The notes under the pieces are model-generated. The model searched no databases and was not told the origin of the DNA. It saw nothing but the letters and a program-made list of their open reading frames with translations. Below are positions 1 through 6,163 of a stretch of DNA of 23,672 nucleotides, one piece after another; the stretch's first letter is position 1; every line of letters begins with the position of its first letter. Position numbers and translations under genes: made by a program. This DNA is from JAVWPP01 sp036635835 (GTDB taxonomy: Bacteria; Bacillota; Clostridia; TANB77; CAG-465). The stretch spans positions 1-23,672 of the forward strand of contig JAVWPP010000017.1 in assembly GCA_036635835.1 (NCBI GenBank), given 5' to 3'.

Positions 1-984
1 GGATACATAGGTAGTCACACATGCGTAGAATTGCTTAATTCAGGCAAAGAAATTATAGTAGTGGATAATTTCTCAAATAGCAACCCAGAATCGCTTAAAA
101 GGGTAAAAGAACTAACAGGTAAAGACTTTAAATTCTACGAAGTAGATGTAAAAGACTTAGAAAAGATGGATAAGATCTTTTCAGAAAACGAAATAGATTC
201 AGTAATACACTTTGCAGGGTACAAAGCAGTAGGAGAATCTGTAGCAAAACCAGTTATGTACTATGAAAATAATCTAGGAAGTACATTTACACTTCTTAAA
301 GTTATGAAAAAACATGGGTGCAATAAACTTGTATTTAGTTCATCTGCTACAGTATATGGAAACGCAGAGGTTTGCCCGCTTACAGAAGATATGCCTCTTA
401 GCACAACAAATCCGTATGGAGCAACTAAATTAATGCAGGAAAACATATTAAAAGACGTTGCAGTAGCAGACAAAGATTTTGCAACAGTTATACTTAGATA
501 CTTTAACCCAATAGGTGCGCACAAAAGTGGTAGAATAGGCGAAAACCCAAATGGTATACCTAATAACCTTATGCCGTATGTAACTCAGGTTGCAGTAGGT
601 AAAAGAGAAAAATTAAGTGTGTTTGGAGCAGACTATAATACTAAAGACGGAACTGGTGTAAGAGATTATATACATGTAGTAGACCTTGCAAAAGGACATG
701 TAAAGGCTATAGAAAAGCTAGATGAAAATATTAAGGGAGCTAAAGTATACAACATAGGAACAGGAATAGGATATAGCGTTTTAGATATAGTAAAAACATT
801 CGAAGAAGTAAATAACGTGCCAGTTAAATATGAAATAGTAGCAAGAAGGCCAGGAGATATTGCAACATGCTATGCAGATGCAAGCCTTGCTAAAAAAGAG
901 CTTAATTGGAGCGCAGAACTTAGCATTTCAGACATGTGTAAAGATGCTTGGAACTTCCAAAAAAACAATCCACAAGGATATTAA
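1..984 (+). CDS. galE: UDP-glucose 4-epimerase, 5' end missing
   Basis: Interconverts UDP-glucose and UDP-galactose in the cytoplasm (Leloir pathway and supply of galactose for surface glycans). The reading frame is open from base 1 and begins with GYIGSH, the end of the N-terminal NAD-binding glycine motif, so only the first few residues (the usual MxxLVTGGA part) lie outside the window. Counting from base 1, the SDR catalytic residues are visible: the FSSSATVYG serine region near residue 124, and YGATK with Tyr139 and Lys143. The C-terminal signature GDIATCYADASLAKKELNW is also typical. The 327 visible residues match the family length of about 330, so the gene is otherwise intact. A TTG at base 31 is not the true start. 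No terminator is obvious before the next promoter at 1010. Confidence 0.96.
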   Translation, partial: GYIGSHTCVELLNSGKEIIVVDNFSNSNPESLKRVKELTGKDFKFYEVDVKDLEKMDKIFSENEIDSVIHFAGYKAVGESVAKPVMYYENNLGSTFTLLKVMKKHGCNKLVFSSSATVYGNAEVCPLTEDMPLSTTNPYGATKLMQENILKDVAVADKDFATVILRYFNPIGAHKSGRIGENPNGIPNNLMPYVTQVAVGKREKLSVFGADYNTKDGTGVRDYIHVVDLAKGHVKAIEKLDENIKGAKVYNIGTGIGYSVLDIVKTFEEVNNVPVKYEIVARRPGDIATCYADASLAKKELNWSAELSISDMCKDAWNFQKNNPQGY

Positions 985-1009
985 TAATATACAAAATACA
1001 TGTAGCTTC

Positions 1010-1038
1010 TTGACACTTTAGATATATATCTATATAAT
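1010..1038 (+). promoter_or_regulatory. Consensus SigA promoter for the 32-residue ORF
   Basis: TTGACA at 1010-1015 and TATAAT at 1033-1038 with a 17-bp spacer: an exact match to the SigA consensus. It lies just after galE and reads into the small ORF at 1093. Confidence 0.8.
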
Positions 1039-1092
1039 ATAGTTATTAAATAAAAAAATAAATATATTAATATATATTTGAGGTGATGGCGT

Positions 1093-1191
1093 ATGCTTAA
1101 AAAAGGACTTAAATTAGTAGGTATAATATTGCTAATATATATAATATTACTTTCTATAATTGTTAAGTTAGATTTTTCTTTTCTTTTGTAG
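1093..1191 (+). CDS. Small hydrophobic membrane peptide (32 aa), unknown function
   Basis: I do not recognise this peptide. It starts MLKKGLKLVG, followed by one long hydrophobic stretch (about residues 8-25) and a short tail with Lys26 and Asp28, so it is probably a single-pass membrane peptide with a positive N-terminus. Support for translation: GAGGTGA at 1080-1086 lies 6 bases before the ATG, an exact SigA consensus promoter lies 55 bases upstream, and a 10-bp stem terminator begins 5 bases after the stop. That makes a stand-alone transcript of about 180 bases. The layout resembles small stress-response membrane peptides or type I toxins, but I see no antisense promoter, so the role is open. 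It is short enough to be missed by standard gene callers. Confidence 0.55.
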   Translation: MLKKGLKLVGIILLIYIILLSIIVKLDFSFLL

Positions 1192-1195
1192 ATTT

Positions 1196-1224
1196 AAAAT
1201 ACTAGGTAAAACTAGTATTTTTTT
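1196..1224 (+). terminator. Rho-independent terminator after the 32-aa ORF
   Basis: The 10-base arms AAAATACTAG (1196-1205) and CTAGTATTTT (1212-1221) pair perfectly around the 6-base loop GTAAAA, and the T run continues to 1224. Confidence 0.8.
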
Positions 1225-1280
1225 ATCGCTTAGTCTGCATCTAAACTAAATATATATATAGACTTTTACTTTTGGTAATA

Positions 1281-1309
1281 TTGAAAAACGTAGAAAGTTA
1301 GTATATAAT
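1281..1309 (+). promoter_or_regulatory. SigA promoter for the VTT-domain gene
   Basis: TTGAAA at 1281-1286 and TATAAT at 1304-1309, 17-bp spacer, 34 bases before the ATG at 1343. Confidence 0.65.
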
Positions 1310-1342
1310 CTATAGAAACAAAACCGTAGGAGATAGATAATT

Positions 1343-2113
1343 ATGAAAGAAATAAAAAAAGATAAAAATAATAAAGAAATAAATAAAGAAATAAATAATA
1401 AAGAAATAAATAAAGAAAAACAAGAAAAAAACAAAAAGAAGATTAAACTTGCAATATTTGCTCTAGGCATATTAATAATAACAGTAATAACATGCATAAT
1501 AGCACCATACATATTAAAAATATCTACAGATGAAGGTAGGCAAGTATTTAAACAAAAAATAGACTCTGCAGGTATATTTGGGCCAGCTATAATATGCTTC
1601 ATATACATACTTCAGATGATACTTGCTGTTATACCAGGTGAGCCTATAGAGATAATATCTGGAATGTGCTTTGGAACAGTTATTGGCACTTTAGTAGATT
1701 TAGTAGCTATATTTATAGGAACGACAGTAATATATTTTACTGCGAAAAAAATAGGGGAAAGTATTTTAGAAATATTTTTTACGGATAAACAAATAGAAAA
1801 TGCAAAAGCGCATAAGATATTTAAAAAAGAAAGAACTATGCAAGAAATTATTTTCCTTATATTTTTCATCCCCGGAGTGCCTAAAGATATTTTTATATTT
1901 TTAGCCCCCGCCATACCTATAAAACCTCTTACCTTTATAGCTATATCTACGTTTGCAAGGTTTCCGTCTATAATATCTTCTACATATGCAGGAGCTAATT
2001 TAATGCAGGGGAACTTTAAAGTAAGCATAGCTGTTTTTGCTCTTACCGGTATAATTTCAGCCTGCATATTCCTAGTATTTAAATATACAGAAAAAAACGT
2101 AAAAAGTAAATAA
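1343..2113 (+). CDS. TVP38/TMEM64 family membrane protein (VTT/DedA-like)
   Basis: Integral membrane protein of the VTT (SNARE-associated/DedA-like) superfamily; members are linked to lipid scrambling or transport and to membrane homeostasis, but the substrate here cannot be read from sequence. The first 33 residues are a cytoplasmic, almost purely Lys/Asn/Glu/Ile segment, then TM1 at about 34-58. The VTT core (about 80-235) has both hallmark loops: IPGEPIEIISGMCFG, and FFIPGVPKDIFIFLAPAI followed by an FARFPSIISST-like segment, which form the paired re-entrant elements. The start ATG has AGGAG at 1328-1332, about 10 bases upstream. An in-frame 27-bp duplication encodes the NKEI-rich part of the N-terminus. 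It is transcribed alone from the 1281 promoter. Confidence 0.85.
   Translation: MKEIKKDKNNKEINKEINNKEINKEKQEKNKKKIKLAIFALGILIITVITCIIAPYILKISTDEGRQVFKQKIDSAGIFGPAIICFIYILQMILAVIPGEPIEIISGMCFGTVIGTLVDLVAIFIGTTVIYFTAKKIGESILEIFFTDKQIENAKAHKIFKKERTMQEIIFLIFFIPGVPKDIFIFLAPAIPIKPLTFIAISTFARFPSIISSTYAGANLMQGNFKVSIAVFALTGIISACIFLVFKYTEKNVKSK
1370..1423 (+). repeat. In-frame 27-bp direct duplication in the VTT gene
   Basis: Two adjacent 27-base units (1370-1396 and 1397-1423) share their first 22 bases exactly. Each encodes nine residues beginning NKEINKE. The tract is built from AATAAAGA words and contains no C until the end of the second copy. Confidence 0.75.
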
Positions 2114-2151
2114 AAAAGATCTACATAAACTGCACTTTTTCTAGGTATATG

Positions 2152-2180
2152 TTGAATTATCTAAATAACTATGTTAGAAT
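2152..2180 (+). promoter_or_regulatory. SigA promoter with extended -10, upstream of malQ
   Basis: TTGAAT at 2152-2157, 17-bp spacer, TAGAAT at 2175-2180, with TG at 2172-2173 (extended -10). It would give a leader of over 220 bases for malQ, part of it hidden in the gap. Confidence 0.55.
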
Positions 2181-2248
2181 AAAGCGGTAGTAAATATATT
2201 AAATCTAATTAATTAAAAAGATTATTAATAAAATAAAAAGTAGAAAAT

Positions 2249-2290
2249 ATATCTATCTAGATACGGCAGTATATGCTGTGAGAATTAAAG
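2249..2290 (+). repeat. Interspersed intergenic repeat, copy A
   Basis: The core ATATCTATCTAGATACGGCA matches 19 of 20 bases of a second copy at 21473-21492, and similarity continues loosely to a shared GAGAAT. Copy A lies in the malQ leader and ends about 20 bases before a gap. Confidence 0.5.
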
Positions 2291-2312
2291 ATATTTATAT
2301 GTTTCTAAAAAA

Positions 2313-2412
2313 NNNNNNNNNNNNNNNNNNNNNNNNNNNNNNNNNNNNNNNNNNNNNNNNNNNNNNNNNNNNNNNNNNNNNNNNNNNNNNNNNNNNNNNN
2401 NNNNNNNNNNNN
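2313..2412. other. Assembly gap (100 N) upstream of malQ
   Basis: Exactly 100 N, a scaffolding placeholder; true length unknown. A frame that runs through it from 2278 is an artefact. The malQ ribosome binding site is probably inside it. Confidence 0.98.
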
Positions 2413-3912
2413 ATGTATATGGATAGATCAAGTGGTATATTAATGCATATTTCAAGCTTACCATCAAATTACGGAATAGGAACACTAGGACATGAGGCAT
2501 ACCGGTTTGTAGATTTCCTAAAGCGGTCTAAATTAAAGTATTGGCAGGTCCTACCCATTAATCCAACAAGTTATGGAGATTCTCCATATGCAGCATTTTC
2601 AGCATTTGCAGGTAATCCATATTTTATAGATTTAGATATCCTATGCGGAGAAAAACTCATTTACGAGAATGAATATATAAACAAGGATTTTGGAGAAAAC
2701 AGGCTAAGAGTAGATTACGGCAAGCAGTTTAACACTAAAATAGATATCTTAAAAATTGCATATAACAGAGATAAAGCAGAAAGAAATTTATTTAACAATA
2801 TAGATTATATAAATTTCAAAACTTCAGAAGACAGTTGGTTAAAAGATTACGCTCTATTTATGGCTACGAAATATTTCTTTAATTTAAAATCTTGGCAAAC
2901 ATGGCCAGAAGATATTAAAAGAAGAGATTGTGGAGCTATTGCATATTATACAAATAAGCTAGAAGACAGTATAGAGTTTTTCAAATATGTGCAGTTTAAA
3001 TTTTTTGAGCAGTGGTATAGACTAAAGTCATATGCAAATAGAAACGGTATAAAGATAATTGGAGATGTTCCAATATATGTAGCCGTAGATAGCGCAGATG
3101 CTTGGGCAAATTCTCAGCTTTTTGAGTTAGATGAAAATAAGAATCTTATAGAAGTTGCAGGATGTCCTCCAGATAATTTTTCAGCAGATGGGCAGCTATG
3201 GGGGAATCCAGTATACAATTGGGATAACAATGCAAAAGAAGATTTTAGATGGTGGATAAGTAGAATTAAACTTGCAAGCTCCGTTTATGATGTTATTAGA
3301 TTAGATCACTTTAGAGGCTTCGATTCATACTATGCAGTTCCTTTTGGAAGCAGTAATGCAAGGCATGGTATATGGAGAGAAGGTCCTAAGATGCATCTAT
3401 TTAATGCTTTAAGGAGCGCTTTAGGTAACTTAAATGTAATAGCAGAAGACTTAGGACAGTTAACTCCTTCAGTATACAAACTATTAAATGAAACTACTTT
3501 TCCAGGTATGAAAATATTACAGTTTGCATTTGGCTCAGGAAACTCTAATGAGTATTTACCGCATAATTTCTCTAGTGATAACTATGTTATATATACAGGT
3601 ACTCACGATAACGATACTATGCTTGGATATTTCACCTCAGTTTCAGGTAAAGAAAAAGACTTCGCTATGAGATATATAAACGCAAGTAAAGAAGAAGATA
3701 AAGTATTTGCAAGTATTAGATGTGCATATGCAAGCAAAGCAAAGCTAGCTATAATACCAGTGCAAGATTTTTTAGAACTTGGAAACGAAGCAAGAATGAA
3801 CCTTCCTTCTTCTTTAAGTACTTTAAATTGGTCATTTAGAATAGATAAAAATGCTTTAACAGATAATCTATCTAACAAGATAAAAGAGTTAGTTGAAACA
3901 AACTATAGATAA
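2413..3912 (+). CDS. malQ: 4-alpha-glucanotransferase (amylomaltase), GH77
   Basis: Cytoplasmic disproportionating enzyme that transfers maltosyl or longer glucan units between alpha-1,4-glucans, used in maltodextrin or glycogen turnover. The protein opens with SSGILMHISSLPSNYGIGTLG, typical for GH77. The three catalytic acids are present in their usual contexts: Asp298 in RLDHFRG (nucleophile), Glu345 in AEDLG (acid/base) and Asp399 in THDND. Their positions are only 4-5 residues off the classical amylomaltase numbering, so a start at 2413 (or the ATG two codons later) gives the normal length of about 499 residues even though the upstream region is lost in a gap. A palindromic terminator follows at 3917. 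No other glycogen genes are in the window. Confidence 0.96.
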   Translation: MYMDRSSGILMHISSLPSNYGIGTLGHEAYRFVDFLKRSKLKYWQVLPINPTSYGDSPYAAFSAFAGNPYFIDLDILCGEKLIYENEYINKDFGENRLRVDYGKQFNTKIDILKIAYNRDKAERNLFNNIDYINFKTSEDSWLKDYALFMATKYFFNLKSWQTWPEDIKRRDCGAIAYYTNKLEDSIEFFKYVQFKFFEQWYRLKSYANRNGIKIIGDVPIYVAVDSADAWANSQLFELDENKNLIEVAGCPPDNFSADGQLWGNPVYNWDNNAKEDFRWWISRIKLASSVYDVIRLDHFRGFDSYYAVPFGSSNARHGIWREGPKMHLFNALRSALGNLNVIAEDLGQLTPSVYKLLNETTFPGMKILQFAFGSGNSNEYLPHNFSSDNYVIYTGTHDNDTMLGYFTSVSGKEKDFAMRYINASKEEDKVFASIRCAYASKAKLAIIPVQDFLELGNEARMNLPSSLSTLNWSFRIDKNALTDNLSNKIKELVETNYR

Positions 3913-3916
3913 GTAT

Positions 3917-3942
3917 AAAGATGCGTAAATTTACGCATCTTT
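3917..3942 (+). terminator. Perfect 26-bp palindrome after malQ
   Basis: AAAGATGCGTAAA (3917-3929) is followed directly by its reverse complement, ending at 3942. It begins 4 bases after the malQ stop and ends in CTTT; there is no long U tail, so termination strength is uncertain. Being symmetric, it could act on both strands. Confidence 0.6.
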
Positions 3943-3960
3943 GTTATGCATTAAAACTGC

Positions 3961-3989
3961 TTGACAGCTATTAAAATAAGTAATATACT
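3961..3989 (+). promoter_or_regulatory. Strong SigA promoter reading into a structured non-coding region
   Basis: TTGACA at 3961-3966 and TATACT at 3984-3989 with a 17-bp spacer. The next coding start is more than 300 bases downstream, so it drives either a long sigma-operon leader or a separate small RNA. Confidence 0.7.
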
Positions 3990-4022
3990 AAAAATAAGTA
4001 AAGATATATATTAAATATATGC

Positions 4023-4100
4023 AAAGTTTCCATCCCAGAGACTGAAAACTTCGGAAAAACGAAAGTTTCCAGCCTAGAGCCTGAAAACTTAGGAAAACTT
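4023..4100 (+). repeat. Tandem 39-bp imperfect repeat with internal inverted arms
   Basis: Copy 1 is 4023-4061 and copy 2 is 4062-4100; 32 of the first 36 positions agree. All four differences in that stretch fall outside the paired arms AAGTTTCC and GAAAACTT, which are identical in both copies. The arms pair with one mismatch on the + strand and with a G-U instead on the - strand. Confidence 0.8.
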
Positions 4101-4117
4101 TTAAAAGCTATATAAAT

Positions 4118-4151
4118 ATTAAAAGCATTTACGCAAGTAGATGCTTTTAAT
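4118..4151 (+). other. 15-bp hairpin with GCAA tetraloop
   Basis: ATTAAAAGCATTTAC (4118-4132) pairs with GTAGATGCTTTTAAT (4137-4151) through 15 pairs including one G-U, closed by the GNRA-type loop GCAA. No T run follows, so it may be a stable RNA 3' end or processing element rather than a classical terminator. Confidence 0.65.
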
Positions 4152-4235
4152 AATAAGAAAACAAATAAGCTAGATACATCAAATCTAAAAAGAATAAAAA
4201 CAATATCTCATATGTTTCAAAAAAAATAAAACTTT

Positions 4236-4269
4236 TGTTACCTATTAGATTTTCTTCTCGTTATATAAT
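4236..4269 (+). promoter_or_regulatory. Possible ECF-type autoregulatory promoter (overlapping a SigA-like -10)
   Basis: TGTTAC at 4236-4241, 17-bp spacer, CGTTAT at 4259-4264: close to the TGtAAC and CGTc pattern of several Bacillus ECF sigmas. TATAAT at 4264-4269 could instead be a SigA -10, but no good -35 is present. The position, 35-65 bases before the ECF gene, suits self-activation. Confidence 0.35.
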
Positions 4270-4303
4270 ATATAGAAAATATACAGAAAGGAGCATAAAA
4301 AAT

Positions 4304-4828
4304 GTGGATATAGAATACCTAGTAGAAAAATATAGCAAGCTTGTATACAAAATATCATATAATATGCTAGCATCTTCTCTAGATGCAGAAGACGCAGTAC
4401 AAGAAGTATATATAAATCTATACAAAACAAAAGATAGATACGCAGATCTTACAGAAAAGGAAATAAAAAATATAATATGCAAAATAGCTTTAAACAAGTG
4501 CAAGGATATATTAAAAAGTAACATAAAAAAAATAGATAACCTTACTACGAAAGATATATTCACATTAGAAAATCTAGCCGCGGAAAACAAAATAGAAGAA
4601 GAAATAGAGCTTAAAGAAAGCAAGCAGCGCGTAGCAAAGCATATAAAAGAGCTAAGAGAGCCATACTCGTCCATCCTTACATACTACTACATAAACGAGT
4701 ACTCCTTAGACGAAGTAGCAAGCATATTAAAAGTTCCAAAACCAACATTAAAAACTCAAATTTCAAGAGCAAAAAAATTACTAAAAGAAAAAATAAATTC
4801 AGAAGAAGGAGGTAACCTACATGAATAA
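4304..4828 (+). CDS. ECF-family RNA polymerase sigma factor
   Basis: Alternative sigma factor that redirects RNA polymerase to a stress or envelope regulon. The 174-residue protein has the two-domain ECF layout: region 2 (about 5-70; YSKLVYKISYNML, then DAEDAVQEVYINLYK, the -10 binding helix) and region 4 (about 115-165; YYINEYSLDEVASILKVPK then LKTQISRAKKLLKEK, a helix-turn-helix for the -35). The start is taken as GTG at 4304, because AAAGGAG at 4287-4293 sits 10 bases before it and homology begins at once. A TTG at 4235 would add 23 unlike residues, and the ATG at 4302 is out of frame and stops after three codons. Its end overlaps the next gene by 8 bases, the usual sigma/anti-sigma coupling. 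Confidence 0.9.
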   Translation: MDIEYLVEKYSKLVYKISYNMLASSLDAEDAVQEVYINLYKTKDRYADLTEKEIKNIICKIALNKCKDILKSNIKKIDNLTTKDIFTLENLAAENKIEEEIELKESKQRVAKHIKELREPYSSILTYYYINEYSLDEVASILKVPKPTLKTQISRAKKLLKEKINSEEGGNLHE

Positions 4829-5237
4829 AAGTGAAATAGAAAAAAACGAAATAAAAAATAAAATAAATGAAATTCAAACCCTTATTAATAGCGAAGATGC
4901 ACTAGCAAAATATATAAACGAAATAGAAAACACAGAGTGCGCAGTTCCAAAGGATTTAAACAGTAAAATAATAAGCAAAACAAATGAAAAATATAAAGAA
5001 ACAGATAAAGTAGTTTCATTTAAACTAAACTATCCAAACATTTTAAAAATAGCAGCTTGCACCATATTCTCTTTAGTTATATGGCAAGTAACAATAGCAA
5101 ACAATGTAAGTTACGCAAATTCTTTTGAAAGAACAAATAAAAAAGTAAACACTGCATACGAAAACATAGATAACAGTATTAAAAAACTAAATAAGTTCTT
5201 TATGCAGCCAGTTAAACTAGAAAGGGGAAAAAAATAA
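4821..5237 (+). CDS. Putative membrane anti-sigma factor
   Basis: Probably holds the upstream ECF sigma factor at the membrane until a signal arrives. This is inferred mainly from position: its ATG overlaps the sigma gene end by 8 bases and has GGAGG just upstream. The 138-residue protein has a charged cytoplasmic N-terminal domain (about 1-70), one transmembrane helix (about 72-93, within NILKIAACTIFSLVIWQVTI) and a short outer helical tail (94-138). That is the topology of many Clostridia anti-sigma factors. I see no HxxxCxxC zinc motif (ZAS type), so it would be a non-ZAS form. It overlaps the next gene by one base (TAATG). Confidence 0.65.
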   Translation: MNKSEIEKNEIKNKINEIQTLINSEDALAKYINEIENTECAVPKDLNSKIISKTNEKYKETDKVVSFKLNYPNILKIAACTIFSLVIWQVTIANNVSYANSFERTNKKVNTAYENIDNSIKKLNKFFMQPVKLERGKK

Positions 5238-5740
5238 TGAAAAAAAATATATTAATAACATTTTTCTTTGCATGCATACCAGGAGCAGGACAAATGTACC
5301 AAGAATACATGAAAAGAGGTCTATCTATAATGACGCTAGCTGGAATATTTTTAATTTTAGTAGCGCTTATAGGCTCACCAATCTTTATAATACCACTACT
5401 TATAATTATGGCCTATAGCTTCTTTGATACCTTTAACATAAGAAATAAAAAAAATCCAGAAGACCAGCCTAAAGACGAATATATTTGGGAAACATTTGGA
5501 ATTTCAAATATAGTAGCTGGAATAAACAGCGGCAAAAAAAATAAATTTATAGGATACGCATTAATAATAGTTGGCGCATATATACTTTGCAACAACGTAT
5601 TTAGCGGCATAATATATGAATCAAACATAGATATATTAATTAAAATAATGCATATGCTCCAAGCATACGTGCCAGCTATAATAATATCTGCCTTATCTAT
5701 AGGCGTTGGAATTAAGCTATTAAACATTAAAGAAAAGTAG
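5237..5740 (+). CDS. Polytopic membrane protein of the sigma operon, unknown function
   Basis: A 167-residue protein with about four hydrophobic segments (roughly 5-20, 28-62 as a pair, 105-125 and 138-160). It carries the PGAGQMYQEYMKRGLS motif near the N-terminus, which resembles the start of TM2-like and other small Firmicutes membrane proteins where a glycine/proline turn is followed by a second hairpin. A hydrophilic loop (about 65-100) contains many Asn, Lys and Glu. It is translationally coupled to the anti-sigma gene through TAATG, so it likely belongs to the same envelope-sensing module. No catalytic motif is visible, and I cannot name a function. Confidence 0.75.
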   Translation: MKKNILITFFFACIPGAGQMYQEYMKRGLSIMTLAGIFLILVALIGSPIFIIPLLIIMAYSFFDTFNIRNKKNPEDQPKDEYIWETFGISNIVAGINSGKKNKFIGYALIIVGAYILCNNVFSGIIYESNIDILIKIMHMLQAYVPAIIISALSIGVGIKLLNIKEK

Positions 5741-5751
5741 AGGGAAAACTT

Positions 5752-6029
5752 ATGAAAGAAAATATAAAGGAAAGTGCAAATAAAGAAATAACAGAAAAAA
5801 CAAACGAAGTAAAAAGAGAAGAAGTAGTAGAAAAAAGAATAGGAACCATGACGTTTGGAGTAACTCTAATAATCTTTGGAATAATACTACTTATACAAAT
5901 GTGCATAAAAGTAGACATCATAAAATACGTCATGATGCTTTGGCCAGCTATATTTATAGCAATTGGAGTAGAAACCATATATCTAAGCACAAAGAAAAAC
6001 ATAAAGTTAAAGTACGATATACTTAGCAT
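5752..6029 (+). CDS. LiaI/LiaF-like membrane protein, 3' end lost in gap
   Basis: Fourth gene of the sigma operon. After a charged N-terminus (about 1-30), the segment RIGTMTFGVTLIIFGIILL, then a second hydrophobic stretch with MLWPAIFIAIGVETIYLSTK, matches the paired-helix LiaI/LiaF-like transmembrane region (DUF5668 type). In LiaF this region precedes a cytoplasmic or outer beta-rich domain and takes part in cell-envelope stress control. Only 92 codons are seen before the gap; the remaining length is unknown. The start ATG follows AGAGGGAAAA. The frame that appears to continue past the gap to 6273 is out of phase with the real gene at 6164 and is not reliable. Confidence 0.7.
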
Positions 6030-6129
6030 NNNNNNNNNNNNNNNNNNNNNNNNNNNNNNNNNNNNNNNNNNNNNNNNNNNNNNNNNNNNNNNNNNNNNNN
6101 NNNNNNNNNNNNNNNNNNNNNNNNNNNNN
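6030..6129. other. Assembly gap (100 N) inside the LiaF-like gene
   Basis: Exactly 100 N, a scaffolding placeholder. It hides the 3' end of the LiaF-like gene and whatever separates it from the pilin-like gene, including any promoter. Confidence 0.98.
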
Positions 6130-6163
6130 GATAAACAAATATATAAAATATGGAGGAAAACAA

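Larger units (their letters stand above)
3995..4160 (+). ncRNA. Candidate structured RNA or long leader upstream of the sigma operon
   Basis: This stretch lies between a strong promoter and the ECF sigma gene in a region of about 390 bases without a gene (3913-4303). I find no ORF with a plausible start signal. It holds two tandem 39-bp imperfect repeats, each with arms AAGTTTCC and GAAAACTT able to form a hairpin, then a 15-bp hairpin capped by GCAA. No recognised riboswitch class (T-box, SAM, TPP, c-di-GMP) matches by eye. The 3' end is undefined because no U tail follows the last hairpin. Bases 4160-4235 show nothing further. Confidence 0.35.

Noticed and set aside
2278..3912. 544-residue frame running through the first N gap into malQ
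   Set aside because: The leading part is translated N and pre-gap intergenic sequence. GH77 homology and catalytic residue spacing place the start at 2413-2419.
4023..4100. Possible CRISPR repeats
   Set aside because: The two 39-bp units are directly adjacent with no spacers, there are only two, and no cas gene is present.
4302..4313. ATG overlapping the GTG start of the sigma factor
   Set aside because: Out of frame with the sigma gene and stops after three codons; the GTG two bases later has the proper frame and spacing.
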